A stretch of 64,000 nt of DNA, from assembly GCA_963730305.1 (NCBI GenBank), contig CAVSRB010000002.1, positions 372,001-436,000 of the forward strand. Direction: 5' to 3'. Positions within the stretch are counted from its first letter, which is position 1. The number at the start of each line of letters is the position of its first letter. The notes under the pieces are model-generated. The model saw nothing but the letters and a program-made list of their open reading frames with translations. It was not told where the DNA came from and ran no database searches. Shown here in pieces: positions 7,590 through 16,458 of this stretch. Position numbers and translations under genes: made by a program. This stretch comes from CAMYMQ01 sp963730305 (GTDB lineage: Bacteria; Pseudomonadota; Alphaproteobacteria; Bin65).

Positions 7590-8996
7590 CTAATCCAGCG
7601 CCTTGACGATCTCCTCGCACATCTTCTTGGCGTCGGAGAACAGCATCATGGTGTTGTCGCGGAAGAACAGCTCGTTCTCGACGCCGGCGTAGCCGGAGCC
7701 CATCGAGCGCTTGACGAACAGCACCGTCTTGGCGCGCTCGACGTCGAGGATCGGCATGCCGTAGATCGGGCTCGCCGGGTCGGTCTTGGCGGCCGGGTTG
7801 GTGACGTCGTTGGCGCCGATCACGAAGGCGACGTCGGTCTGGCCGAACTCGCGAGTTGATGTCCTCGAGCTCGAACACCTCGTCGTAGGGCACGTTGGCC
7901 TCGGCCAGCAGCACGTTCATGTGGCCGGGCATGCGGCCGGCGACCGGGTGGATGGCGTAGTTGACGCTGACGCCTTCCTTCTTGAGCAGGTCGGCCATCT
8001 CGCGCAGGGCGTGCTGGGCCTGGGCGACCGCCATGCCGTAGCCGGGGACGATGATCACCGAGCCGGCGTTCTTCATGATGAAGGCGGCGTCGTCGGCGCT
8101 GCCCGACTTGACCGGCCGGTCCTCCGTCGGCGCCGCCCGCGGCTGCCGCGACCTCGCCGCCGAAGCCGCCCAGGATCACGTTGATGATCGAGCGGTTCAT
8201 CCCCTTGCACATGATGTAGCTGAGGATCGCGCCCGAGGAGCCGACCAGCGCGCCGGTGATGATCAGCAGGTGGTTCTGCAGCGTGAAGCCGATGCCCGCC
8301 GCGGCCCAGCCCGAGTAGGAGTTGAGCATCGAGACGACCACCGGCATGTCCGCGCCGCCGATCGGCACGATCAAGCAGGAAGCCGATGGCGAAGGACAGG
8401 AAGGCGAGCAGCCAGAAGGCGACGTGGCTGCCGGTCATCACGAACCACACGCCGAGGCCGATCAGCACCAGGCCGAGCAGCAGGTTGAACCAGTGCTGGC
8501 CCGGGAAGACCAGCGGCTTGCCGGTGATCAGCCCCTGCAGCTTGCCGAAGGCGATGATCGAGCCGGTGAAGGTGATCGCGCCGATCGCCGTGCCCAGACC
8601 CATCTCGACCAGGCTGCCGGTGTGGACCGCGCCGTCGGGCCCGGCGATGTGGTAGTCGGCCGGCGCGTTGAGCGCCGCGGCCGCGACGAAGACGGCGGCC
8701 AGGCCCACCAGCGAGTGGAAGGCCGCGACCAGCTGGGGCAGGGCGGTCATCTGGATCCGCCACGACACGAAGGTGCCGATCGAGCCGCCGATGACGATGG
8801 CGACCAGGATCCACACGTAGCTGACCACGTTGGGCGACAGCACCGTCGTCGCGATGGCGATGACCATGCCGACGATGCCGAACAGGTTGCCGCCGCGCGC
8901 GGTCACCGGCGACGACAGGCCGCGCAGCGCCATGATGAAGCAGACCGCCGCGATCAGGTAGAGCAGCGTCGTCAGGTTGGGGCCGAGTTCGGGCAT
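7590..8996 (-). CDS. pntB: NAD(P) transhydrogenase beta subunit, PntB (three frameshifts)
   Basis: PntB is the membrane and NADP-binding subunit that couples proton entry to NADH-to-NADPH hydride transfer. The sequence gives nine or so membrane segments, then the NADP-binding domain with GYGMAVAQAQHALREMADLL, MPGHMNVLLAEANVPYDEV, GANDVTNPAA and the ending VERAKTVLFVKRSMGSGYAG. The frame changes at about 8375 (an extra T in CTGCTTGATC), 8125 and 7854 (an extra base after DIN, minus sense). Removing one base at each gives 467 residues, the normal length, with no missing segment. Three independent lesions without any other decay argue for sequence errors. The start ATG at 8996 is 6 bp past the pntAB stop. 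Confidence 0.93.
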
Positions 8997-9002
8997 CGCC
9001 GG

Positions 9003-9404
9003 CTACTTCTTCTTGCGGAACATGGACAGCATGCGCTGGGTGACGATGAACCCGCCGAAGATGTTGACCGAGGCGAGGATGATCGCGAGGAAGCCCATCA
9101 CCTTGGCGAAGCTGACCCCGGCGGGCCCGGCCGCGATCAGCGCGCCGACGATGATCACGCTGGAGATCGCGTTGGTCACCGCCATCAGCGGCGAGTGCAG
9201 CGCCGGCGTGACCTTCCAGACCACGTAGTAGCCGACGAAGCAGGCCAGCACGAACACGGTCAGCCCCATCAGGAAGGGGTCGATCTCGACGACGTGCTTG
9301 GCCATCGGCGCCTTCTCGGCGGCGGCGAGCTGCAGATCGACGGCGCGCGCGCCGACATGGTCGAGCGCGTGGGCGGCCGCGCGCAGCGCGTGGTCAGGAG
9401 TCAG
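9003..9404 (-). CDS. pntAB: NAD(P) transhydrogenase subunit alpha part 2, PntAB
   Basis: This small membrane subunit supplies the first transmembrane helices of the proton channel. The conserved body PFLMGLTVFVLACFVGYYVV, AVTNAISSVIIVGAL and GFIVTQRMLSMFRKKK is clear. The start is uncertain. A CTG at 9404 overlaps the pntAA stop (CTGA), has GGGGAG 9 bases upstream and gives 133 residues beginning TPDHALRAAAHALDH. The first in-frame ATG (9305) gives only 100 residues and removes the Ala-rich amphipathic N-terminus common in three-gene alphaproteobacterial versions. I favour the CTG because of the overlap and the Shine-Dalgarno. Downstream pntB follows within 6 bp. Confidence 0.85.
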   Translation of the reverse strand: MTPDHALRAAAHALDHVGARAVDLQLAAAEKAPMAKHVVEIDPFLMGLTVFVLACFVGYYVVWKVTPALHSPLMAVTNAISSVIIVGALIAAGPAGVSFAKVMGFLAIILASVNIFGGFIVTQRMLSMFRKKK

Positions 9405-10678
9405 TTCTCGTCGCTCCCCGATGATGGCGCCTTGCCGTTGGCCTTGCTGGCGGCGGACTTCTTCGCCGCCGCGGCCTTGGGCGTAGCGGGTTTCTTCGCG
9501 GCCGGCTTCTTGGCGGTGGTCTTCTTTGCGGCGGCCGGCTTGCCGGCCTTGACGACGTCCTGGAGGTTGGGGTGGACGACCGCGCCGTCCTTGGTCGCGA
9601 GCGTGCCCTTGACCAGCTCGTCCTCCCAGTCGACCGCCAGCGTCTTGGTCTCGGCGTCGACCATCGGGGAGAGGAAGTTGAACAGGTTGCGGGCGTAGAG
9701 CGCGCTGGCGTCCATCGCCACCCGGCTCGGCACGTTGGCGTAGCCGACGATCTTGACCCCGCCGTGGTCGACGATCTGGTCGGGCTCGGTCAGCTCGCAG
9801 TTGCCGCCCTGGGCGGCGGCGATGTCGACCACCAGCGAGCCCGGCTTCATCGATTCCACCATCGCCTTGGTGATCAGCTTCGGCGCGGGCCGGCCGGGGA
9901 TCAGCGCGGTGGTGATGACGATGTCCTGGCCCTTGACGTGGTTGGCGACCAGCTCCGCCTGTCGCTGCTGGTCCTCCGCCGACAGCTCCTTGGCGTAGCC
10001 GCCCGCGGTCTCCATGTCCTCGGCCGTCTCGACCATGATGAACTTGGCGCCCAGGCTCTCGACCTGCTCGCCGGCGGCGCGGCGGACGTCGGTGGCGCTG
10101 ACCACGGCGCCCAGCCGGCGGGCCGTCGCAATGGCCTGCAGCCCGGCGACGCCGGCGCCCATCACGAACACCTTGGCGGGGGCGACCGTGCCGGCGGCAG
10201 TCATCATCATCGGGAAGGCGCGGGCGAATTCGTGCGCCGCGTCGATCACCGCGCGGTAGCCGGCCAGGTTGGCCTGGGACGACAGCACGTCCATGCCCTG
10301 GGCGCGGGTGATGCGCGGCATGAACTCCATCGCGAAGGCGGTGACGCCCTGGGCGGCGCAGGCCGCGGTCGCGTCGGGATCGTTGTAGGGCGACAGGATG
10401 CAGGCGAGGATCGCGCCCTTGGGGATGTCCTTGACCTCGGCGGCGGTCGGCCGGTCGACCTTGAGCACGACGTCGGCCTTGTCCATCGCCGCCTTGGCGC
10501 TCGCCGCGATGGTGGCGCCGGCCTCCGTGTAGGCCGCGTCGGTGAAGGACGCGGTCAGCCCCGCGCCGGTCTCGACGGCGACGTCGAAGCCCAGGCCGAT
10601 GAACTTCTTGACGCTTTCCGGAGAAACGGCAACGCGAAGCTCGCCCGGGCAACTCTCTTTGGGAACCCCGATTTTCAT
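9401..10678 (-). CDS. pntAA: NAD(P) transhydrogenase subunit alpha part 1, PntAA, with Lys/Ala-rich tail
   Basis: PntAA is the soluble NAD(H)-binding subunit of the proton-translocating transhydrogenase. The 425-residue product begins MKIGVPKESCPGELRVA, carries the Rossmann motif GAGVAGLQAIATARRLG and the mobile-loop region EDQQRQAELVANHVKG (about 230-245), and shows DIAAAQGGNCELT. After residue about 377 the normal domain ends, and a 48-residue tail follows made almost only of Ala, Lys, Pro, Ser and Thr (PAAAKKTTAKKPAAKKPATP and onward, a dozen lysines), resembling histone-H1-like segments. That tail is unusual for PntAA and would sit where PntAA passes to the membrane part. It is first gene of the pntAA-pntAB-pntB operon. 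Confidence 0.94.
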   Translation of the reverse strand: MKIGVPKESCPGELRVAVSPESVKKFIGLGFDVAVETGAGLTASFTDAAYTEAGATIAASAKAAMDKADVVLKVDRPTAAEVKDIPKGAILACILSPYNDPDATAACAAQGVTAFAMEFMPRITRAQGMDVLSSQANLAGYRAVIDAAHEFARAFPMMMTAAGTVAPAKVFVMGAGVAGLQAIATARRLGAVVSATDVRRAAGEQVESLGAKFIMVETAEDMETAGGYAKELSAEDQQRQAELVANHVKGQDIVITTALIPGRPAPKLITKAMVESMKPGSLVVDIAAAQGGNCELTEPDQIVDHGGVKIVGYANVPSRVAMDASALYARNLFNFLSPMVDAETKTLAVDWEDELVKGTLATKDGAVVHPNLQDVVKAGKPAAAKKTTAKKPAAKKPATPKAAAAKKSAASKANGKAPSSGSDEN

Positions 10679-10860
10679 GGCCTGGTCGGTGTCGATGATG
10701 CCGGCGGTCGGTTCAAACTCGTGCGCCCCGGCCGAAGCCGGCAGGCGGGCCGACTATGCCCAGCGACAGCCGCCTTGTGAAGGGGCTGCGAAGAAATATC
10801 ACACAAAAATTGCCGCAATCATGGGGTTGGCGCCGGTATGGGCGCCGGTGGAAGCGGGCG

Positions 10861-10973
10861 TCCCTCGATACGCCCCGGCGTTCCGCCGGGGCTACTCGGG
10901 ATGAGGAAGCGGGCGAAGCCGAATGACGCCCTCATCCTGAGTAGCGCTGCACGAGCAGCGCGTATCGAAGGAT
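10861..10973 (+). repeat. Paired inverted-repeat element, family A copy 1
   Basis: Two REP-like units face each other. The first (10861-10906) reads TCCCTCGATACG, a CCCCGGCG/CGCCGGGG hairpin, then CTACTCGGGATGAGG; the second (10930-10972) is its inverted partner with a GCTGC/GCAGC hairpin. The same layout recurs at 44587-44695. The element lies in the 307-bp gap between the nitrilase gene end and pntAA, where it may act as a terminator or message stabiliser. I see no gene in the gap. Confidence 0.75.
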
Positions 10974-10985
10974 CTGCTATCGGCG

Positions 10986-12095
10986 CTACTCCGCGGCCTG
11001 GGTCTGTTCGATATGCAATTCGGCCGAGACGGCGGGGTCGCTGTCCCACGCCTCCGCGGCGCGCTTGAGCGCGTCGGACGGCTCGCCCATGGCGTCCACG
11101 ATCCGATGATTGAGGTCGGGGCGGCCGCGGACGTTCAGCGATACCAGGTCCGGCCGTGAATAGTGGCCCATCGTGTCGATGATCGCCTTGGTCGCCTTGA
11201 GCAGGTCGGCCGGCAGGTCGGCGTAGACGATTGCCGGCCCGTAGACGGCCTCGACCATGGTGAAGCCGAGCGGCCCGGCGATCTGGCTGCCGCCGTTCGA
11301 CCAGTCGATGTTCATGTTACCGCGATAGGCGAAGTCCTCGGGCACGTCCGCGGGGTCGAGGTAGCCCGACGCCAGCACGCCGAAGCAGCCGGCCTCCATC
11401 GCGTGGGCGCGGACCGAGGCGTGCGCCCAGAAGTGATTGTCCGTGTCCGGCTCCTGGAGCCGCGGGCCGGTGTGGACCTTGAAGGCGCCGGGGAAGCAGG
11501 CGACGTGGATGTCTTCGCCCTGGGCGATGATCGCCGCGCGGATCAGGGTCATGGCGTGCTCGCCGCAGATCAGGCCGCCGATCCGGCCGATGTCGGTGTC
11601 CAGCACGATCAGGTCCTCGGCCGTGCCGAAGCCCCAGAACAGGCGCTCGACGAAGGTCGGCATGGTCTTGCGGTGACGGCCGATCAGCCGGCCATCGGGC
11701 CCGAAGTAGAGCTGGGTATTGTAGATCGTGTTGACCTCGGGCCGGCCGTCCAGCTCGTTACAGCCCATGACAACGTATGCGCCTGCCTTGGCCGCGGCGG
11801 CGCCGAGCCGCTCGGTGTCCTCGCTGGGCGCGACGATGGCCTCGTCGCGGAAGCGCACGCGCTCGCGGACCCAGTCCTGGGCGTCGCTCGCCCAGCTCTC
11901 GGACCAGTAGGGGTAGCCGGCCAGCCAGACCTCGGGGAAGACGACGAGCTGCGCCCCGGCCGCGCCGGCCTCGGCGATGTACTGCTCGGCGCGCGCCAGC
12001 GAGCCGTCGCGGTCCATGAACGCCGGCGACTGCTGGACGACCGCGACCTTGACGACGGGCAGGCCGCCCAGGACCTTCTTGGGTGATTTCGACAT
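10986..12095 (-). CDS. Nitrilase / carbon-nitrogen hydrolase family protein
   Basis: The 369-residue protein has the nitrilase-superfamily catalytic triad: E55 in FPEVWLAGYP, K143 in HRKTMPTFVERLFWG, and nucleophile C177 in GGLICGEH, with the additional conserved E150. The length and the CGEHAM context fit branch 1 true nitrilases (nitrile to acid plus ammonia) better than amidases, though aliphatic or aryl preference cannot be told. The start ATG at 12095 has GGAAGGGA upstream. A divergently transcribed AraC-type regulator starts 162 bp away, the classic arrangement for inducible nitrilases in other bacteria, so regulation by that neighbour is likely. It is intact. Confidence 0.88.
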   Translation of the reverse strand: MSKSPKKVLGGLPVVKVAVVQQSPAFMDRDGSLARAEQYIAEAGAAGAQLVVFPEVWLAGYPYWSESWASDAQDWVRERVRFRDEAIVAPSEDTERLGAAAAKAGAYVVMGCNELDGRPEVNTIYNTQLYFGPDGRLIGRHRKTMPTFVERLFWGFGTAEDLIVLDTDIGRIGGLICGEHAMTLIRAAIIAQGEDIHVACFPGAFKVHTGPRLQEPDTDNHFWAHASVRAHAMEAGCFGVLASGYLDPADVPEDFAYRGNMNIDWSNGGSQIAGPLGFTMVEAVYGPAIVYADLPADLLKATKAIIDTMGHYSRPDLVSLNVRGRPDLNHRIVDAMGEPSDALKRAAEAWDSDPAVSAELHIEQTQAAE

Positions 12096-12257
12096 GGGAT
12101 GTCCCTTCCGGATCGGGTGATGGAAGGGACAGCGTGCGTTGCCTCGACTTCCGCCGGAAATCCGCGCTGCGCGGGACTATCCGCATTGCGCAGTTATGTT
12201 GCACCTGCTCAATCCCGGCCGCGCCGTCGGGCCGGTTCCATGCTAGGCTAAGTCGTT
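12096..12257 (+). promoter_or_regulatory. Divergent promoter region between nitrilase and AraC regulator
   Basis: This 162-bp gap should carry both promoters. Two adjacent palindromes stand out: TTCCGCCGGAA at 12149-12159 and CCGCGCTGCGCGG at 12162-12174. Either may be a regulator site. I could not identify reliable -35/-10 pairs; TAGGCT at 12244-12249 is a possible -10 for the AraC gene but sits only 8 bp before its ATG. Confidence 0.4.
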
Positions 12258-13247
12258 ATGACGGCTGCCTTTGCCCTGGATACGTCCGATCTCGACCAGG
12301 CGCGCGACCTGGTCGGCCGGACGATCGCCCCCTTCGGCCTGACCCCGTGTCGGCCGTCGGGTTACCGCGCGCGCATCCGCGCCGGCCAGGTCGGGGCGCT
12401 GGGCGTGGCCGAGGTCTCCTATCGCGCCGCCGTCGACATCCGCAGCCGCGCGCCCCACGACACGCTGATCCTGGAGGTGCCCCTGTCCGGCCATTGCCGG
12501 GTCGAGCGGCGCGACGATCGCCGGGTCGTCGATCGCGACGTGCGCCGGGGCGACGTCCGGGTGGCGCTGCCCGGGCGGGCGGTGAACACCTGGATGGGCG
12601 ACAGCTCGCGCCTGCTCGTGGTGCGCATTCCGGCGTCGGTCCTCGATCCGTCCGGCGAATGGGACCGTGCGACCTTCGAGCCGTGGCGCTGGTCGCCCGT
12701 CACGTCGCTGCGGCCCGACCGGCTGGCGTCGCTCGAGCGGCTGGCGCGGCTGGTGTTCGACGAGAGCGCGTCCGCCGGCGCGGTCGCGTCCGACGCCCTG
12801 CTCGGCACGGAGCTCCAGCACATCCTGCTCGCCCTGCTCGGCATGGCCGGAAGCCATATCGGCACGGCGGACGGCGCCGACCGGCAGGTCCTGCTGCCTC
12901 GCTCGGTCCGCCGGGCCCAGGCGCTGATGGTCGCGGCGCCGGCCGGCGGCATCCCCTTGCCCGTGCTGGCGCGCGATTGCGGCGTGAGCGTGCGGACCCT
13001 GCAGGACAATTTCCGCCAGTTCACCGGTCTCAGCCCGTCGGACTGGTGGCGCGGCTACCGGCTCGACCGGGTCCGCGCCGCCCTGCGCGCGGCGGGCCCG
13101 GACCGGGACGGGTACGAGGGGGGCGTCACCCAGGCGGCGACCGCCTACGGCTTCTATCACCTCGGCCGCTTCGCCGAGCAATACCGCGCCCGCTTCGGCG
13201 AACCGCCGAGCGAAACCCTGCGCCGAGCGCGAGCAGAGGAGGGCTAG
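12258..13247 (+). CDS. AraC family transcriptional regulator
   Basis: The 329-residue protein has an N-terminal sensor domain of the type often named AraC_binding_2 (residues about 25-190, with the cupin-like stretch RVALPGRAVNTWMGDSSRLLVVR) and a C-terminal double helix-turn-helix (about 215-325). The first HTH is IPLPVLARDCGVSVRTLQDN; the second is around AATAYGFYHLGRFAEQYRARFGEPPSET, the AraC signature. The start ATG is at 12258. It is divergent from the nitrilase gene and is the natural candidate for its activator. Its TAG stop at 13245-13247 overlaps the stop of the convergent ABC1 gene through the shared palindrome CTAG. Confidence 0.9.
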   Translation: MTAAFALDTSDLDQARDLVGRTIAPFGLTPCRPSGYRARIRAGQVGALGVAEVSYRAAVDIRSRAPHDTLILEVPLSGHCRVERRDDRRVVDRDVRRGDVRVALPGRAVNTWMGDSSRLLVVRIPASVLDPSGEWDRATFEPWRWSPVTSLRPDRLASLERLARLVFDESASAGAVASDALLGTELQHILLALLGMAGSHIGTADGADRQVLLPRSVRRAQALMVAAPAGGIPLPVLARDCGVSVRTLQDNFRQFTGLSPSDWWRGYRLDRVRAALRAAGPDRDGYEGGVTQAATAYGFYHLGRFAEQYRARFGEPPSETLRRARAEEG

Positions 13248-14593
13248 GCGGCCTCCGGCACCTCGGCCGCGTCCAGCGCGTCCCGCTGCCGCTTGGCCAG
13301 CGCGTCCACGTCGAAGTCGTGGATCAGCTCGTGGAACAGCTTGTACCAGTTGATCTCGGCGCGCAGGCGCAGGAACACCGAGCCGAGGCCGATGGCGGCC
13401 CGGTCCATCAGCACGAACTCGCGCGGCGGGCGGACGCCGCCGGTCTTGCGCAGCTCCTCGTGGACCTTGCCGGCGACCCGGGCGCCGTATTGGACGTTGT
13501 TGTCCTCCTGGATCGACTGGACCTTGTCCTCCATCAGCGGCCGGTAGACGAATTCGGCCCAGATGTTGAGCACGTCGATGGTCTCGCGGCCCAGGTTGGT
13601 GAAGCCCCAGGTCTCGTATGCGTGGACCGCCAGCGCCTCGTCGCCGTCGCGCAGCGCTTTGTAGAGGTCGATCACGCCCTTGACGAAGGAGGGCGGGAAC
13701 ACCCGGATGCAGCCGAAGTCGAGCAGGTTGATGCCCTGGTCGGGCCGGGCGGCGTAGTTGCCCAGGTGCGGGTCGCCGTGGATGACGCCGTAGTAATAGA
13801 AGGGCACGTACCAGGCGCGGAACATGTTGTAGGCGAGCGCGTTGCGCACCTCGGCGGGCGCGTCGGAGAAGTCGCCGAGCGGTCGGCCGTCGAGCCAGGT
13901 CATGGTGATCAACCGCCGGGTCGACAGCGCCTCGATCACCTCGGGCACGTGGACCCCGTCCTCCTGTGCGAGCATCAGGCGGTAGAGGTCCATGTGCCGG
14001 GCCTCGCGGGCGTAGTCGAGCTCCTCGCGCAGCCGGGCCGAGATCTCGGCGTGGATGTTCTGGGTCTGGATCGCGCTGTCGTAGCGGCCGTAGATGCCGA
14101 AGATCAGGCGAAGCTGGCGCAGGTCGGCCTCGACCACCGAGGCCATGTCCGGATACTGCAGCTTGCAGGCGAGCGCGCGGCCGTCGAGCCCGGTCGCCCG
14201 ATGGACCTGGCCGAGCGACGCCGCCGCCGCGGCCTCGTGCTCGAAGCTCTGGTATTTCGATTGCCAGTCGGGGCCGAGCTCGGTCGACATCCGCCGCTTG
14301 ACGAAAGGCCAGCCCATCGGCGGCGCGTTGGCCTGGAGGTGGGCCAGCTCCTGCGCGTATTCGCGCGGCAGCGCCTCGGGGATGGTGGACAGCAGCTGGG
14401 CCACCTTCATCAGCGGGCCCTTGAGGCCGCCCAGCGCCGCGCGCAGCTCGCCGGCGTGGCGCTCGCGGTCGATCTTGATGCCCAGGTAGCGCTCGCCGGC
14501 CATGCGCGCGGCCAGACCGCTCACCGCCCGCCCGGCCTTGGCGTAGCGCCGGACCCGGCCGCCGAGATTGTTGTCTTCGTCGCCGTTGCTCAT
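13244..14593 (-). CDS. ABC1/ADCK (UbiB-like) atypical kinase family protein
   Basis: The 449-residue product belongs to the ABC1/ADCK/UbiB family of atypical protein-kinase-like ATPases, which assist quinone synthesis or lipid homeostasis. Features are the family-specific KxGQ-like helix (here GPLMKVAQLLSTIPEALP, about 55-72), the Ala-rich loop AAAAASLGQVHRA in place of a Gly-rich loop, the lysine in LACKLQYPDM, the catalytic region IHGDPHLGNY (about 305-314) and metal-binding LLDFGCIRV. The start ATG at 14593 is preferred over in-frame codons inside the pepF gene. It is 31 bp downstream of pepF on the same strand. It lacks C-terminal membrane helices, so it resembles ADCK-type cytosolic members more than UbiB itself. 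Confidence 0.86.
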   Translation of the reverse strand: MSNGDEDNNLGGRVRRYAKAGRAVSGLAARMAGERYLGIKIDRERHAGELRAALGGLKGPLMKVAQLLSTIPEALPREYAQELAHLQANAPPMGWPFVKRRMSTELGPDWQSKYQSFEHEAAAAASLGQVHRATGLDGRALACKLQYPDMASVVEADLRQLRLIFGIYGRYDSAIQTQNIHAEISARLREELDYAREARHMDLYRLMLAQEDGVHVPEVIEALSTRRLITMTWLDGRPLGDFSDAPAEVRNALAYNMFRAWYVPFYYYGVIHGDPHLGNYAARPDQGINLLDFGCIRVFPPSFVKGVIDLYKALRDGDEALAVHAYETWGFTNLGRETIDVLNIWAEFVYRPLMEDKVQSIQEDNNVQYGARVAGKVHEELRKTGGVRPPREFVLMDRAAIGLGSVFLRLRAEINWYKLFHELIHDFDVDALAKRQRDALDAAEVPEAA

Positions 14594-14624
14594 GCCTGGA
14601 ATATAGGTACGACGTGCGGCGAAC

Positions 14625-16436
14625 CTATGCTTCCGCTTCCAGTTCGTCGATGAAGCCGGCGACCACGCCGAGCCCCTTCTGCCAGAAGCCGGGGTCGCTG
14701 GCATCGAGCCCGAACGGGGCCAGCAGCTCCTGGTGGCGCAGGGTGCCGCCGGCCTCGAGCATGGTCAGATACTTGTCGGAGAAGCCGTCCGGCGCTTCCT
14801 GGTAGGCGGCGTAGAGCGAGTTCACCAGGCAGTCGCCGAAGGCGTAGGCGTAGACGTAGAAGGGCGAGTGGATGAAGTGCGGGATGTACATCCAGAAATG
14901 GGCGTACTCCTCGTCCCATTCGAAGGCCGGGCCCAGGCTCTCGGTCTGGACCTGCAGCCAGATCTCGCCCAGCCGCTCGGGCAGCAGCTCGCCGTCGCGG
15001 CGCTCGTCGTGGACGTGGCGCTCGAACTCGAAGAAGGCGATCTGGCGGACCACCGTGTTGAGCATGTCCTCGATCTTGCCGGCGAGCATCGCCCGGCGGC
15101 GCTTCGGGTCGGCCTCGGCGTCGAGCAGGCTGCGGAAGGTCAGCATCTCGCCGAACACCGAGGCGGTCTCGGCCAGGGTCAGCGGCGTGTCGGCCATCAG
15201 CGCGCCCTGCTTGGCGGCGAGCAGCTGGTGGACGCCGTGGCCGAGCTCGTGGGCCAGGGTCATCACGTCGCGCGTCTTGCCCTGGTAGTTGAGCAGGATA
15301 TAGGGGTGCGCCGACGGCACGGTGGGGTGCGAGAAGGCGCCCGACGCCTTGCCGGGGCGGACCTGGGCGTCGATCCAGCCCTTGTCGAAGAAGCGCGCAC
15401 CGAGCTCGGCCATGGCCGGGGTGAAGCGGCGGTAGGCCGCCAGCACGGTCTCCTGCGCGGTCTGCCAGGGAATGGTCTTGTCGTCGGCGTCGGGCAGCGG
15501 CGCGTTGCGGTCCCAATATCTGAGCTTGTCGAGGCCGAGCCACTTCGCCTTCATCGCGTAGTAGCGGTGCGACAGCCGCGGATAGGCGTCGCGCACCGCG
15601 GCGACCAGCGCGTCGACGACCTCGTCCTCGACGTGGTTGGACAGGTTGCGCGACGACACCGGGCGCTCGAAGTTGCGCCAGCGGTCCTCGATCTCCTTGT
15701 CCTTGGCCAGCGTGTTGGTGATGTGGGCGAACAGCCGGGCGTTCTTGCCGAACACCTGGCCGAGCGCGCGGCCGGCCTGCTCGCGCTTGGCGCGGTCCGG
15801 GTCCGACATCAGGTTCAGGGTCTCGGCCTCGGTCAGCGCCTTACCGCCGACGTCGAAGCGCAGGCCGGCGATGGTTTCGTCGAACAGCCGGTTCCAGGCG
15901 GCGCGGCCGGCGACCTCCTTCTCGTGCAAGAGCCGCTCCATCTCGTCGGAGAGCTGGTGGTCGCGGAAGGCGCGGGTGTCGCGCAGCCACGGCGCGTAGC
16001 GCGTGAGTTTGGCGCTCTTCTTCAGGAGCGCGTCGAGCGCGGCGTCCGCGATCAGGTTGATCTCGAGCGTGAAGAAGATGAGCTGGGCCGAGATCGTGTT
16101 GACCCGCTCCTGCATCGACTGGAAGAAGCGGCCGGTCTCCGGGTCGCTGACGTTGCCGGCATATTCCAGGTAGGCGAAGCTCATGATCCGGCCGAGCGTC
16201 TCGCCGATCGCCTCGTAGGCCGCGACCGCGCCGGCCAGGGCGTCGCCGCCGAGCTCGGCCGTCTTGCCGGCGTACCGCTCGCGGAACTGGGTGGCGTCGG
16301 CCTCCACATCGTCCAGGTCGCGCTTGAGCGGCTTGCTGTCGCGTCCCGGATAGAGGTCGGCGAGGTTCCAGACCGGCAGCGTCTCGGCGCCCGACGCGCC
16401 CGTGTCGGTCTTCTTGTCCATCGGTATCTGCGTCAT
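14625..16436 (-). CDS. pepF: M3 family oligoendopeptidase F
   Basis: This 603-residue zinc metallopeptidase hydrolyses medium-length peptides in the cytosol. The zinc motif HELGH is at residues 396-400 (in TLAHELGHGVHQLL), and the third ligand lies in the following ETASVFGEML helix, as in M3 peptidases. The N-terminal oligopeptidase F domain begins near WNLADLYPGRDSKPL and the C-terminal end reads PFGLDASDPGFWQKGLGVV, both typical of the clade 3 M3B subfamily. The start at 16436 gives a 12-residue polar lead; an ATG six codons in (MDKKTDTG) is an alternative. It may be transcribed with the epimerase gene 22 bp upstream. Confidence 0.92.
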   Translation of the reverse strand: MTQIPMDKKTDTGASGAETLPVWNLADLYPGRDSKPLKRDLDDVEADATQFRERYAGKTAELGGDALAGAVAAYEAIGETLGRIMSFAYLEYAGNVSDPETGRFFQSMQERVNTISAQLIFFTLEINLIADAALDALLKKSAKLTRYAPWLRDTRAFRDHQLSDEMERLLHEKEVAGRAAWNRLFDETIAGLRFDVGGKALTEAETLNLMSDPDRAKREQAGRALGQVFGKNARLFAHITNTLAKDKEIEDRWRNFERPVSSRNLSNHVEDEVVDALVAAVRDAYPRLSHRYYAMKAKWLGLDKLRYWDRNAPLPDADDKTIPWQTAQETVLAAYRRFTPAMAELGARFFDKGWIDAQVRPGKASGAFSHPTVPSAHPYILLNYQGKTRDVMTLAHELGHGVHQLLAAKQGALMADTPLTLAETASVFGEMLTFRSLLDAEADPKRRRAMLAGKIEDMLNTVVRQIAFFEFERHVHDERRDGELLPERLGEIWLQVQTESLGPAFEWDEEYAHFWMYIPHFIHSPFYVYAYAFGDCLVNSLYAAYQEAPDGFSDKYLTMLEAGGTLRHQELLAPFGLDASDPGFWQKGLGVVAGFIDELEAEA

Positions 16437-16458
16437 GACGGCTCCTTCGGCGGGTGCG

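Noticed and set aside
12083..14653. 856-codon plus-strand frame crossing the AraC gene and antisense to the ABC1 gene
   Set aside because: It runs in the wrong frame through one real gene and antisense to another; composition is Arg/Pro/Val low complexity.
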